Numbered from the stretch's first letter, positions 25,117-37,168 are shown. The stretch is DNA of 64,000 nucleotides from Cannabis sativa (GCF_029168945.1 NC_083605.1:36283280-36347279), one strand, 5' to 3'. The notes: generated from the letters alone by a model not told the origin. A program made the numbers and translations.

Positions 25117-25755
25117 CCGAGTTCATATAATTAAATGAAGTTTTGATATGCGTGGACAAATTTAAGAACATTCTAAGCTCTAACCAATATCGAGTATACA
25201 TATAATTATGCAACAAATTATTTAAAATATTTATGTGAAGACTCGGTTAAATTTAGTAAAAAAAAAAAGATTAATAATAAAAATGGGTGGAGTCCACAAA
25301 ATTATTAATTAGATATTAATTTGTTGATTGATGATGGGAAAAATTAGGTGTGGTAGAGATCTTTTTGTTTTTCAATAGTGACTTGCCGAGAATCAATGCA
25401 TATGTCTCCGAGAAAACTAACGACATCGCACCAATAAGAATATGAATTTTTGTATTAATATTCAGTAATGGTGATTAGACCAGATTGAGATTGACTATAT
25501 AGATTAATGATTTTTTTCTTTTTCAATTCCTCAAGATTCCTGCTACTTTATGTTGTCTTTCCTGTAAAGACTATATAATTTTCATGTTTTTATATTTGAA
25601 TGTGATTCTTTTCTTTTGTAAAATGGGTTCAAAGCTTTCTTATGTTGGTGATCAATGTATGGTATAGGTTTTAGCACAAACTTATGGTTTCCTAGTTTGA
25701 CCTCTCATAGCTTAACAATGTATTAGTGTCGTTTTAATATGTGTAATAGTTTTAG
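25117..25755. repeat. 639-bp direct duplication, right copy
   Basis: Begins at a ccgag microhomology shared by the broken element end and the host, and continues without interruption into the rest of block E (gttttacttctaatcc). Confidence 0.9.
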
Positions 25756-26389
25756 TTTTACTTCTAATCCTTGGTTTCTCAGTTTCACTCTTGGAATATT
25801 GAGGCTCTCCTCTTCTTCACTCATTGTTGGATATTTCAGGTAGTATTTGTCTTTGTACTCTACTCTCTGTTGCAATGTTAGAAAAAAATAAATTTTATAT
25901 ATGTGTGTGTGTCTGTGTCTATGTGTTTGTGTATTGTTGAGTTATATATTTTTAGCTATCTTCTTTTGTAGAGAAAGATATGTCCATCCACTAATATATG
26001 CAAAATGAATTTATGTTATTTTGATGTGGTGAAAGTTCTTTTTTTGCTCTAACAAACTGAGAATGTTTGTCTTGTATAATTCCTCTTTGTATGATATTGC
26101 TCTCTGATTTTGTTTAATAAATTATAATATTTAGATACATATAATAATAATCTCACCTAATAACTAATAATATTTTTTCTATAATTTTTTAATTGTATCA
26201 CTTTCAACTAACATAGAAAAAAACTGACATAAAATTTAGTATATGTGTCTTGCACGTAGCTTTTTGCTAGTATACATATATACACCAGGGAGCTATAACA
26301 TATTGTATATATGTATATATTTCATAGAAAGATGAGGGAGCCATGGCCCCTGTATAGCATAACATCCCTCCGCCCCTACCCTTAACTAT
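25756..26389. other. Block E distal non-coding stretch, unit 1
   Basis: AT- and T-rich with a short GT run (about 25900-25915). It contains the Helitron-type terminus annotated separately, then a tail with ggagccatggcccctg. Matches 47808-48440. No gene seen. Confidence 0.5.
26244..26270 (+). mobile_element. Helitron-type 3' terminus, plus strand, end of block E
   Basis: tgtgtcttgcacgtagctttttg is followed by CTAG (26267-26270) and T. It aligns with the minus-strand terminus at 35003-35031 (acgtgccttgcacgtagc...CTAG), with C-to-T changes that weaken the left stem. Same structure at 48297-48323. The 5' end was not located. Confidence 0.45.
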
Positions 26390-26404
26390 CACTACAAGAA
26401 AAAT

Positions 26405-26690
26405 GAGCATTACTGAGGACAAATTTCGTTGGTAAAAACTCCTGTTTTCGTCAGTATTGCGCATCAATGAGGACATTTCGTTGGTAAAAAGTCGTTGGGA
26501 ATACTTCGTTGGGAAAAACGATTATCAACAACGACTTTTAATGTCGTTGGGAATAAAAATTATCAACAACGACAATGTCGTTGGGAATAATATTTATTTA
26601 TTTTTTATTTTTTAAAATCTGAGTGCATCAACAACGACATTGTCGTTATTGATATTATTATCAATGACGACAATGTCGTTATTGAAGAGC
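26405..26690. repeat. Left subterminal palindromes of CACTA 2
   Basis: Several copies of cgacattgtcgtt / aacgacaatgtcg and ttcgttggtaaaa motifs. The core aacgaca-x-tgtcgtt is itself palindromic. The same motif fills 30145-30475. Confidence 0.75.
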
Positions 26691-26999
26691 TTCTACGAAA
26701 AAAATAAATAAATAATTATATTAAAATTATTTGTAATTAATTATTTATATATATTATTATATTAAAATTATTAATTTTAATTTTAATTTTTTTTAATTAT
26801 TTAATTAATTAATATATAAAATTATTGAATTAATTAAGATATAAAATCATTTAACTAAAAGAAAATATTTAGAGTCACTAATGTTACAATAAGAGTAAGT
26901 CATAAACATTATAGTGCTGCCTACCTAAATATAAATTAGTGTTCATAAAATATTAACAAACATATTAGACCGATAGTTCGTAAAATTAAAATAGATATT

Positions 27000-27470
27000 C
27001 TAAAAGAAGTTTGTAGTTGCATCGTCCTCATCACTAGCATCTCGAGGAACATCCGACCCAGGAACATCCGGCATCTGTGGGTAGTATGGCGGCATTTGCG
27101 AGCTGGTCATCATCTGAGATGTTTGCTGCCCATGTAGTGTCGGCATCATTTGAGATGTCTGTTGCCCTTGTTGTGTCGGCATCATCTGAGAAGTCTGTTG
27201 TCCTAGATGTGTCGGCATCATTTGAGATGTCTGCTCCCATGGTTGTGTCGGCATCGTCCGCGATGTGTTCTGATATTTCTGCCCTTGTGTCGACATCTGA
27301 ACATTTTGCGGCATCTGTGACATTTGTGGCATCCGAGGCTCTGACACATGAGACGTCTGAGGCGACTGCGTCATCATATTCAACAATACTTGCGAATTGT
27401 TTGGCGACTGAAACATAAACTGCAAGTATGATTGGTACATTTGACTGTGAAATTGCTCAGGACTTAACAT
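27000..27470 (-). CDS. Met/Gln-rich repeat ORF, remnant of CACTA TNPA-type tail
   Basis: 156 codons, low complexity. Four to five repeats of a QTSQMMPTxxGQ unit occupy residues of about 70-120, preceded by MSQMPQNVQMSTQ and followed by an acidic tail ending DASDEDDATTNFF. Such Gln-rich tails occur at the C-terminus of TNPA/Transposase_24 proteins, and its position in a non-autonomous CACTA element suggests that origin. No folded domain is recognisable. It may be untranslated. The minus strand agrees with the inferred element orientation. Confidence 0.4.
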   Translation of the reverse strand: MLSPEQFHSQMYQSYLQFMFQSPNNSQVLLNMMTQSPQTSHVSEPRMPQMSQMPQNVQMSTQGQKYQNTSRTMPTQPWEQTSQMMPTHLGQQTSQMMPTQQGQQTSQMMPTLHGQQTSQMMTSSQMPPYYPQMPDVPGSDVPRDASDEDDATTNFF

Positions 27471-27626
27471 TCCCAGTAAGCTGGATCCTTACGATTTCTC
27501 ATGGTCACCCAAGTCTTATCGATTGCCATCTACCAAAAAATTTACGTTGACTACATTATAATCAAATTGACTACTCTCACACGAATTTGGTAATTTTGAA
27601 TGTGTAGTTGAACTAAGGCTAATCTT

Positions 27627-29110
27627 ACGTCATTTTATGAAACTTTTTTTAACTTTTATTTTAAACTATACTTACATTAAATATTATAGTATTTATCAAA
27701 TTATTTGTTAATTTTTTTTATTACAAGAATTTATTAATTATAAAATTTATCACTTATTCAATTATTAATTATTTATATTTAACTAATTAAAGTTATTTAT
27801 AATTATTTAATTATTTATTATTATTTTTTATAAATATACAAAAAATCTTTTAAATTCAATTACTTAATTTTAGGATTTATTTCACTAATTTTGTTAAATA
27901 AATATTAATTTAAATAATTGTCCATTTAAAAAATAACTTGTTACTAGTTTTATAAGAAACTATTAACTTATTATAAATTATTAAAATAACAAAATTTTTA
28001 TTATCTCAAAATTTTACCGAAATTCTTTTATTTAAATTATTTTTATTTAATAAAATAATAAAAGTTATTTATTGATTCAAAAAAAAAAAGTTATCTATTA
28101 AATATTTAATTATTTTTTATTATTTTTTAAACAAAATACAAATTTCACTTACGTCATTTTATGAAACTTTTTTTAACTTTTCTTTTAAACTATACTTACA
28201 TTAAATATTATAGTATTTATCAAATTATTTGTTAATTTTTTTTATTACAAGAATTTATTAATTATAAAATTTATCACTTATTCAATTATTAATTATTTAT
28301 ATTTAACTAATTAAAGTTATTTATAATTATTTAATTATTTATTATTATTTTTTATAAATATACAAAAAATCTTTTAAATTCAATTACTTAATTTTAGGAT
28401 TTATTTCACTAATTTTGTTAAATAAATATTAATTTAAATAATTGTCCATTTAAAAAATAACTTGTTACTAGTTTTATAAGAAACTATTAACTTATTATAA
28501 ATTATTAAAATAACAAAATTTTTATTATCTCAAAATTTTACCGAAATTCTTTTATTTAAATTATTTTTATTTAATAAAATAATAAAAGTTATTTATTGAT
28601 TCAAAAAAAAAAAAGTTATCTATTAAATATTTAATTATTTTTTATTATTTTTTAAACAAAATACAAATTTCACTTACGTCATTTTATGAAACTTTTTTTA
28701 ACTTTTCTTTTAAACTATACTTACATTAAATATTATAGTATTTATCAAATTATTTGTTAATTTTTTTTTATTACAAGGATTTATTAATTATAAAATTTAT
28801 CACTTATTCAATTATTAATTATTTATATTCAACTAATTAGAGTTATTTATAATTATTTAATTATTTATTATTATTTTTTATAAATATACAAAAAATCTTT
28901 TAAATTCAATTACTTAATTTTAGGATTTATTTCACTAATTTTGTTAAATAAATATTAATTTAAATAATTGTCCATTTAAAAAATAACTTGTTACTAGTTT
29001 TATAAGAAACTATTAACTTATTATAAATTATTAAAATAACAAAATTTTTATTACCTCAAAATTTTACCAAAATTCTTTTATTTAAATTATTTTTATTTAA
29101 TAAAATATTA
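27627..29110. repeat. Three tandem copies of a 524-bp AT-rich unit in CACTA 2
   Basis: acgtcattttatgaaacttt recurs at 27627, 28151 and 28676 (periods 524 and 525). Copies are nearly identical, for example tttatttcactaattttg is present in each. The third is shortened near 29105 and runs into a diverged partial copy. Confidence 0.9.
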
Positions 29111-29869
29111 TATTTTTTTTATTAATATAATTATTTCCTAATATTTTTTATTGAAAGAATTTATTCAATGTTAAATTCATTACTTATTCAATTATTAATT
29201 ATCTATTCTCAACTAATAAAAGTTATTTATTGATTCAAAAAAAAAAGTTATTTATTAAATATTTAATTATTTATTATTATTTTTTAAACAAAATACAAAT
29301 TTGATTTACTTAAATTACTTAATTTTAACATTAATTTCATTAGTTTTTATAAATAATTATTAACTTATAATTTTTCTTTTTAAATACCACTTTAATATTT
29401 TTTATAAAAAAATTACTAATTTATTAAATTAACCTAATTTTTTTTACTATAGGAAATTTTAAAAAAAATTGGACAGCATAACATTTATATTTTACACTAT
29501 ACCCAAAAAATTTTAAACCTGATTTATACAATCTTAACAACTTTAAAATACATTACACATTTTTAAATATTACAAATTTTCAAAGTAAATCAAAAATTTA
29601 TTACAATACAAAAAATAACAAAAAAAACAAATACAAACACACATACTACTTTCAGATTATACACATCTATATTAAAAAGAAAAAAGAAAAATTACAATCA
29701 CTTAAAACAATACATACATTATTAAAAACGCATACATATAACTCAAATACATATATATTTAAACATATATCTAAAATAAATATTACAAACATCTAAACAA
29801 GAAAATTTATCTACATATTTATAAATACATATATAAATATAAAACAGTATATATACATATTACAAATGA

Positions 29870-30200
29870 GGGTATACCTCAAAAATCGCCGCCGGTGGTG
29901 GGCTGACGGAGGTTCAGGCGGAGGAGAGACCCGGTGCTGGGCTGAGCTGACGCGCGACTTCAGGTGGACGATGGTGGTGGCCGGACGTAGCTTCAGGCGG
30001 AGGGTTGAATGGGTTAGGGTTTTTTGAGTTTTGAAGGGGCTGGCTGAATAGAGAGGAATTTTTGGCTGAGAAATGGGTTAGGGTTTTTAGTTTTGGCTGA
30101 GAAATGAAGAAGGCTCGCTGTAATTTTTCTTTATATACACCGAAGTTCCCAACGACATACACCAACGACATTGTCGTTGGTGGCAGACTGATCACTGCAA
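29870..30200 (-). other. Leader-like GC-rich region of CACTA 2
   Basis: On the minus strand a ccctaaccc-containing, pyrimidine-rich stretch is followed by ccgccgg-type sequence, comparable to the first exon of CACTA 1. An open frame of 93 codons (29914-30195) spans it but has no recognisable domain, so it is treated as leader rather than gene. Confidence 0.35.
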
Positions 30201-30480
30201 CGTGTCAGTCTGTCACCAACGACAATGTCGTTGGGAGCTGAAATAGGAGGGAAATTTACCGCCTTTTACAACGGCCATTTTTCAAAAATAATCAAAACCT
30301 TTCCCAACGACAATGTCGTTATTGAAGTATTTTCAATAACGACATTGTCGTTATTGATGATAAATTTTTTTTAAAAAAAAAAAATAATAATAGTTGTCCC
30401 AACGACAGGTAAGTGTCGTTATTGATAGTACCATTTTTAATGAGGACTTTTTGGCGTTGGTAATAGTGGCGTTGGTATAA
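30140..30480. repeat. Right subterminal palindromes of CACTA 2
   Basis: Copies of ccaacgacaatgtcgttgg and related forms at about 30150, 30219, 30304, 30340 and 30400 mirror the left end. Confidence 0.75.
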
Positions 30481-30498
30481 ACCATTATTGTTGTAGTG

Positions 30499-31632
30499 TA
30501 TGTCTAATCCAATTATATTACTCAGTGTATAAAAAAATAAATGAAGAAGATAAATCGTATTGTTATTATACAGTAAAAACAATAAAAAAAATATTTTGAT
30601 AGAATATTTTAGTAGAAATTAATAAATATCAATACAATCTATGATATCTATAGCATATTATACTTACTTTTTTTATTTTCTCCCCAAAATCCCATAAGAA
30701 AATGAATGAATGTTTTGGAGAAGAAACTAAAAAAAGATATTTGATTATGAAAGATATCTAATAAATTAATATTATAAAATGTAAGTTTATATATATACTT
30801 GAATTTTTATAACATTGGAGGTTAATTAATAAAAGACTTTTGATATTTTTGAAAAGAGAAAAGTTAGCCATTAATATGGAGAGAGAATACCAATTCTGTT
30901 AGTTTAACTGTTAAAATTAACATAATTTTTTATTAAATAATTAAATTAAATTAATGAGGTGACTGTAATTAATTGGTGGGACAGAATAGAGACCGTTGAT
31001 GACAGATGATTTTTTTCCCTTATTTGAAAGAACTTCATGCACTAACATATTCAAGAACGAGAGATACCCAGAAAATGATAATGCAAATAATTATGATCTT
31101 GTCAATGATAAATTCTGCATTAAACTTTTAAAACCACAAAGTTTTAACTAATTGTTTCACTGATGTCATAACCAATATCTCTATTAGAAAATTGATTACT
31201 GGATATATTATCTACAAACTTCTCTCCCCATAACAAGAATCCCAAACAAGAATTCCCAAATCGTAAAGGCTTTTCCAAAGGCTGGTTGTTTAATATATTT
31301 CCACCAAATTTCCATGAGCCAATCAAAAATTTATAATTGGAAAAAGTAAGGGTAACAACAATTACAGTCAACTCTTTTTTTAACAGTTTAATTTATAAAT
31401 TAATATTTTTTTTAATAGTTTCATTCATTCGGGAATAAAAAAGAATACAAAGAATGAGATGAGATTTGAAATATAAGATGACTTCTATATCATCAGGTTA
31501 AAATAAAAAATATTAATTTCAAAAAAATAATTAGTAAATATCATTCCTTTGATCAAATTTAATGGTTAATAATTAAATACCGTGTATTTGATTTTATTAA
31601 GTTTATAAATATTTTTGATTAATTAATTAAAA
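30499..31632. other. Block B and proximal block A, unit 2, non-coding
   Basis: AT-rich, matching 48441-49580. A 75-codon minus-strand open frame at 31144-31371 has a counterpart at 49082-49315 with an in-frame length difference, but shows no recognisable domain and no start context. I leave it as possible only. Confidence 0.45.
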
Positions 31633-31914
31633 TTATATATCCAAGGTGAATGGGATTTCCACAGTTGAGAACATTTTGCAAACTAGTGCCAGTAATGACT
31701 CCTCTGTTGATTCATATAATTCATCTATGGGGTATACAAAATGGACAGTGGAATTGTGGTTAACGACAGTGTGATGATTATTATGGTAATGGTACTTCTG
31801 GATGGTGTTGAACTCTATCGTGAGTAAATCATCATTATAATCATACACATCTGGGTCTGCCTCCACAGTTATTTCCATGTATACCAAAACTTTAGAGTTT
31901 AGTTTAGTACCCAT
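31633..31914 (-). pseudogene. Divergent paralogue of unknown-family gene, unit 2, 3' half deleted
   Basis: 93 codons from the ATG at 31914. The first 18 residues match the unit 3 copy (50388 leftwards). Then come 68 residues that unit 3 has lost (including NSTVHF and KMFSTVE), then IPFTLD, and a stop where about 740 bp present in unit 3 (49581-50316) are missing. The 68-residue part aligns with NSTHRF...MFSG of the plus-strand gene, which shows that the two divergent genes are paralogues. Family not recognised. Confidence 0.6.
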
Positions 31915-32323
31915 ACTTTAATTGATTATAGTCTTATACGTACCTACGTCCGATCGAGAACTGCTATGACTAGCTATGGGTGGGTAGTGTGAGTACTTAA
32001 TTATAAAGATTATTTATCTATACGAATATATAGATTATTAAATTGGTCATATATAATTCTAATTTGGTTAGGAATTAATATGATAATTACTCAACCTCAT
32101 TAAAAAAAGTTTGAAAATTATATTTTATATAATAAATAATATCTTTTTTTTAATCAAACATATTCCGATTATAATATGGATCAATTGGAATACTCATATT
32201 CCTAATAAAATTAGAATTAATATTATTCTATCATCTGCCCTATATATATAGGTAGGGATACACTAATTAAGAACGAATATTTAAGAAACCTATATTACGA
32301 GAGATAACACACACGTAGTAAAT

Positions 32324-33080
32324 ATGGATAATCAACCATTCTCTCAAGTTTTTATTTACGCAAAATTTAATAGTGGTTTTGAAGAAAATAATCCATCACC
32401 ATCACCATTAATGAAGGTGGAGTTGAAAGTGATCCAAATGTACTATTCGATGCGATCACAGCGACACCTTCATCTCATACAACTCCACTCACCGATTCCA
32501 ACACCAAATTGATCACCTATTCCAAGAGACCTCACCTTCCATCAACACACTCATTACCTCCATGTTTTCAGGCAAACTGATCCCCTTCCCCTTGGTTAAC
32601 ATGTACTGGAGCAACCCCAACCTTCCTAACATGTCCCAGTTAAAGATGGCGGTAAGCTTCGACACCATGGTCACCATGGTCTCGTTGCCCCTCACCCTCA
32701 TCAGTATTCTCCTTCACATACACCGCTCTCGTCACCGTCGTGATGTCTCTATGACCTTGACCGTGGATAACAGGATCATGATCCCTAACAACGGTTTGCT
32801 TGATCTACGTATTGCTCACGCATGGGAACAAGTACTTAAAAAAAGACCTGTTACCGCCTCTTTCCCCGCCGTCGATCCCGAAGTACATCAGCCACCATCT
32901 TCGCCCACAAGTAATAATGATCAAGTGCTTGATCATGATCATGAGAAGGAGGAGGAAGAGCATGGTGATGATAATGATGATCAAGTGTTGAATCATGTTG
33001 ACCAGAAGGAGGACGAGCATGATGATGAGGATGAGGATTATTTCGATCAAGAATTATCTACGCTATATGTGGTATTATGA
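32324..33080 (+). pseudogene. Unknown-family gene, unit 2 copy, frameshifted
   Basis: Matches the intact unit 3 gene except for a 2-bp net loss at about 32446-32453 (ttcagataccgatc reads ttcgatgcgatc). This moves the reading frame until the ATG at 32562, from which the last 172 residues are open. A second difference at about 32864-32882 (cccgccgtcgatcccg) keeps the frame but removes one codon. Both sites replace CAG or CTG by CG, so they may be consensus errors. The acidic C-terminus is intact. Confidence 0.65.
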
Positions 33081-33544
33081 ATATGTAACCTCGACTATGA
33101 TTTCTAGTGTAGTACAAACTACTATTGGAACTTATTTTACATTATATTAATTAGCGACTTAAAATATATTTCTAAAATGATTACATAAGTATATAAAAAT
33201 TTAGAATTTTTCTTACATTGGAAACACAACTGAATAAATGGCTTTAACTTTTGAATTTTTTATTTACATATCACTAAGTACTCAACCCGACCCAAATCTT
33301 ATTTTCTTTAAATAGACATGTAACTACATTCTATATTTGTTCATTTATTTTTTTTTATATAAGCTCTCAGTTTTAAGTTAATTATTTATTTAATTAAAAT
33401 AATAGACTAATTAATTTTGAATATAGCTAAGATTTATCAATCTTACTCAAAATCTAATTTAGGTCAATTTTTAAATTCTTATTATAACCATGTAATTAAA
33501 TAAAATATTATTTTTTATTAATAATATAATATAAGTTTAATATA

Positions 33545-33920
33545 GGGTTAATAGCGGCATAAGTACCCAAAAGTTTAAGTTTGCAAGCAGCATAAACTCA
33601 ATGTTTATTTTTAGCGACATAGATACCCAATTTTTCTAAAACTGTAATTTTCTTCTAGTTTCGTAAGTACAGATTTCGTTTTGAATTTATTAAAAAAAAT
33701 ATTTCGAAGTAACTGATACTATATGTTTCTATTTAGACCCAATGATTTCGAATTCGGGTCTTATGTGTGCCCTATTTAAAATAATAACAGAGTCAGTACT
33801 GACAAAATTAGAGAAAAATTATAGTTTTACAAACTTTAGGTACTTATACCGCTAAAAATAAATATTAAGTTTATGCCGCTTACAAACTTAAAACTTTTAG
33901 TACTTATGCATATTTACCCC
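33545..33920. mobile_element. Fold-back MITE-like element, unit 2
   Basis: Orthologous to 1960-2335, same arms and same flanks. Confidence 0.7.
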
Positions 33921-33985
33921 ATATATTATAAAAATATGTGTGACATAAATATCTTATATTTTCTTATTCATACACTTATATCATA

Positions 33986-34016
33986 CTAGGCGAAAGTTAC
34001 GTGCGCATTGCACGTA
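33986..34016 (-). mobile_element. Helitron-type 3' terminus, unit 2 (minus strand)
   Basis: CTAG at 33986-33989 preceded on the plus strand by A, with the same TACGTGC/GCACGTA hairpin as at 2413-2431. Confidence 0.55.
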
Positions 34017-34976
34017 TTCTTAGTCATATATATTCAATTTTATTTAACAAGTGATAAAGTATGCTGATTTGTTCAATTTTTATTTTTACATTCAAATAGT
34101 CGTTCTAACATGCTTAGAAAATGTTTCAACAGTAAAAAAATTCAATTAATTTAGTATGTCTATTGAGCCTTTCTCTCTGAATATTTTTTGAACTCATGAA
34201 CCATTTCCTGCACCATAATTCTTCAACTGTAATAGAAACATCACACCAAATTGAATAGTCAAAACAAAAATGATCATGATAAAAGTCCCACCAAAACTAT
34301 CATTAAGCATTGAGAAAAAATAAGTACACAAATATTGTATAAATATATGTGACTTTCCTTATCAAGAATGCAAGAAGCTCATCACATAATTTCATATCAC
34401 AATCTGTCATTATTGCACTGCAATTTCCACATGCTTAACCTAGAAGAGTACCATATATAGAGGTCATTGTTAATTTACTCTATATCCAAAGGAAAAAATA
34501 AAGTAAGTAAATGAAAATCGTGTACTTGTTTTGTTTAGCAAGTATCTACATCATTGTCTAAGAATTAAACGAACAAGACAATAATAAACAAACTTTTGAC
34601 CAATTACATACATCCATTTATCAATAAATCAACATAATATAATTAACCTACAAAAATAAATTAGTTAGACATTTTATCATACAATAAAATACTTTAATTT
34701 GAAATCAAGAGAATCAAGGCAGCAAAATTTTATACAAAATTGACAGCAAAACTCCAAAAAAAGAAAAAAGAAGATCAAGAGATCAGAAAAATAATAACAA
34801 TAACTTTTGACCCAAACAATCCATAATGAAAAATATAAATGATCTCATAATAATAAAAATTGGAAATATTATTGCTTAACTTCTTGACAACAAAAACTAG
34901 TTTTTTTGAATGTCCACAAATAAAATGTAAAAAAAGTGGCAGTAGTTATTTTTTTTTTACAAACTTCAAAATTAGA
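34017..34976. other. Block A distal non-coding stretch, unit 2
   Basis: AT-rich. No coding content recognised. Confidence 0.5.
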
Positions 34977-35002
34977 TATATATATATATATATATATATA
35001 TA
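34975..35002. repeat. (TA)n microsatellite, site of Helitron insertion in unit 3
   Basis: Uninterrupted TA dinucleotides. In unit 3 the equivalent run is split by the Helitron at 53455-58781. Confidence 0.9.
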
Positions 35003-35031
35003 CTAGTAGAATGCTACGTGCAAGGCACGTA
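35003..35031 (-). mobile_element. Helitron-type 3' terminus at start of block D, unit 2
   Basis: On the minus strand a perfect stem TACGTGC / GCACGTA (35031-35025 with 35021-35015, 3-nt loop) precedes agcattcta and CTAG (35006-35003), then T. The gene fragments to its right (exonuclease, kinase, U-box) are also on the minus strand, consistent with cargo of this element. Degraded in unit 1 (about 3385) and unit 3 (58809-58828). Confidence 0.6.
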
Positions 35032-35691
35032 TATAAGTTTTATGTTAGGTGTGTCTTGTTTTATTTAAAAATAATACAATAAATAATTAAAAAAATATTA
35101 TTAATTATTGTAATTGAGATCATTAATATGTATATTCAATTAATGTAAATAATGTTGTTAATAATTAAAAGTAAATACTAAATACAATATATGAAAGTTT
35201 AAGAAATTTTGATAATCTAATTGCAATTTGATCTTAAGTTAATCCAAAACTAAACCAAAAATCAATGTTCAAAAAATAAAGCATACAGAATTTAAATTTG
35301 AGTTGAATAAAAAAAATACTAAAATTTAATTTGTAAATTAAATTGTTGATAGGTGAAGATAACACATGTAAAAGTTGTAAAAAAGAAAAATAAGGATACT
35401 CTTAATAGTTGGGTTTTAATTTTCTTTTGCAAGACCTGAAATAAGAAGCAATTTGCATAATAGAAACCTGAAATAAGATAAAGAAAAATAGTTTATTATA
35501 TGAACAAAACATAGGAACAATAGGATAGTTTTACTTGGTCCTCACTTTGGCTATACAAAAGGTAGAATATAAAGATAAAATAATTTCCCTAAATGCAACA
35601 AAAAGAAGCATTGATTATCTATGAAGATTTGTTGGTAAATCAAAAGGCAATAAGAGATACAACATGAATTGCACAAAATTGACATAGTTAC
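35032..35691. other. Block D non-coding stretch, unit 2
   Basis: AT-rich. Matches 12046-12625 from about 35107 on. 35107-35115 is the empty site of CACTA 1. Confidence 0.5.
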
Positions 35692-35899
35692 CTTGTTAGG
35701 TTCGCTGCCTTTTACATAATTCGGTTTCCATTCATAATCAATACCAACAACTTTACATCCTTCAATGTGGCTTGTTGCATTGTGTAGAGCTTCAGCATCA
35801 TCGACCCAAAGAATATCTTCTACAAAGAACTCATTGAGATTCAAATAGCGACTATAGAGAAGACTTGCCTCGGGTACTAAGAGTTGGGGGAGAGAAAGA
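35692..35899 (-). pseudogene. 3'-5' exonuclease exon, unit 2
   Basis: Same 208-bp exon as 12626-12833 with one coding difference (ILWVDDAEALH). VVGIDYEWKP is retained and the flanking splice signals are intact. Confidence 0.75.
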
Positions 35900-36098
35900 C
35901 TGCATACAAGTCACAACTTAGCAAAAAAAAAAAATCAAATAAAAATCTACCCTAATATGAACATGCAAAACAAGTAAACTTCATATCTTGAGTCTTGTAT
36001 AAGATAAGGCTAGTAGAAAAACATACAAGCTGCAGAGCAAAAACATTTGGTGCCATGATAAAATGATTACCCTAAATGCAACAAAAAAGAAGCATTGA

Positions 36099-36240
36099 TT
36101 ATCTATGAAGATTTGTTGGTAAATCAAAAGGCAATTTTTTCATGTCATCCTTCTTAATATTGAACATGGGTTGATATTCTGTATCTTCCTTCTTAGTCTC
36201 AAGTCTTGAATCTTGCTCCTGGCTACACTTCAACTCAACA
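36099..36240 (-). pseudogene. Unrecognised coding-like fragment, unit 2
   Basis: Counterpart of 13031-13182. The frame reads VELKCSQEQDSRLE and ends PFDLPTNLHR-stop. Conserved frame, unknown family. Confidence 0.4.
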
Positions 36241-36486
36241 ACACTGATTACAAATTTACATACATTTATTTTTGTAAGGCAAGTATACATTAAATCAAGT
36301 TGTTTTGATAATTTTAGTATCACAGATCAAGTCATGACAATTGAATCTTTAAAAAATCAAATTCTTATAAGGCATTTTACTACTGTTTATAAGAAAAACA
36401 TCATTATTGTATCAAAAGCAATTAATAGGATAGTATAAATAAAAGTACTTGACACATAATAATCTCAGACTTTATGAATTAGATAA

Positions 36487-37168
36487 TGTAGAGGGTGAAA
36501 TCTACAATACGGAATTTGGGCACCAGCAACCTGTCAAGAACAAAGAGAGAGACAAAAGTTCAATTGGGAGCACCGGTGGGGTGTCAGCCAAAGGGACTCC
36601 GACGCTCAAGTCAGTACGATTATAGTAAAAAATTATAATAATGGAAAATAAATGTAATATAAATGGTAGCCGGACGGATGAGTGGACAAGCGGACAGACG
36701 GACTAAAAGAGTAACTCCGATGGTGAGGCTTAAGAGAAAAGCTTAGAAAAAACGACTGTCTGCTTGAGTCAATGAGTAGTGTGAGTATCGAATGTGTTCT
36801 CTCCAGCGTCTATCGTATGGTTCCTTTTATCGTGTGTTCTCAGTGCTGTTGCCCTCTGTCCACGTCACCGTTGGACTCGTTCAAATTGGTTACTTCCCTA
36901 ATTATTAGGGAGTAGTAACCGTCTTCGATCGGTTCCATATTAACTTGATTTCACCCGTTTGGCTGACTGGCCGGCTCAAACCCGGTTGCGGGACGATCCG
37001 GCTTGTGGCCCATAGGCACACTCGTTAGTCTATGTCAAGGCCTAGCGAGTCCGTCCGATCGTCTTATTGGGCCCAATATTGTTGGATCCATTATTGATGG
37101 GCTCGTCTGACTTGCATATTGGACTTCTCAAAAATATCATAAATATTAAGCAAATTTTTACCTCTACA
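36487..37168 (-). repeat. 3' LTR of gypsy element, unit 2
   Basis: Read on the minus strand it runs TGTAGAGGTA...CCTCTACA, with the boundary tgtagaggg at 36487. The adjacent 37169-37195 is purine-rich on the minus strand (AGAGAGTGAGGGACAAAC), as expected of a polypurine tract. The partner LTR is not in the window. Confidence 0.75.

Larger units (their letters stand above)
1..26389. repeat. Tandem array unit 1 (5'-truncated by window), with nested insertions
   Basis: Position 1 matches 31384 and 49327 in the two later units. The backbone runs A (1-3479), D (12046-about 13430) and E (about 21253-26389). It is interrupted by a CACTA element, a copia element and a CACTA-like element that the other units lack. 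The end of E at 26389 continues as block B at 30499, exactly as E continues into B at 48440/48441 without interruption. This shows a head-to-tail repeat rather than dispersed copies. Confidence 0.85.
26390..30498 (-). mobile_element. CACTA transposon 2, non-autonomous, 4109 bp
   Basis: It starts CACTACAAGAAAAATG and ends ...ttgttgtagtg. Target duplication TAT (26387-26389, 30499-30501) is single at the intact empty site 48438-48440 in the next unit. Both ends have subterminal palindromes of the aacgacattgtcgtt type. The leader-like region (about 29880-30140, pyrimidine-rich on the minus strand) and the only coding remnant are both on the minus strand, so the promoter end is on the right. No transposase catalytic domain is present. 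Confidence 0.92.

Noticed and set aside
31144..31371. 75-codon minus-strand frame conserved at 49082-49315
   Set aside because: Conserved only because the units are near-identical; no recognisable domain or splice context, so not listed as a gene.
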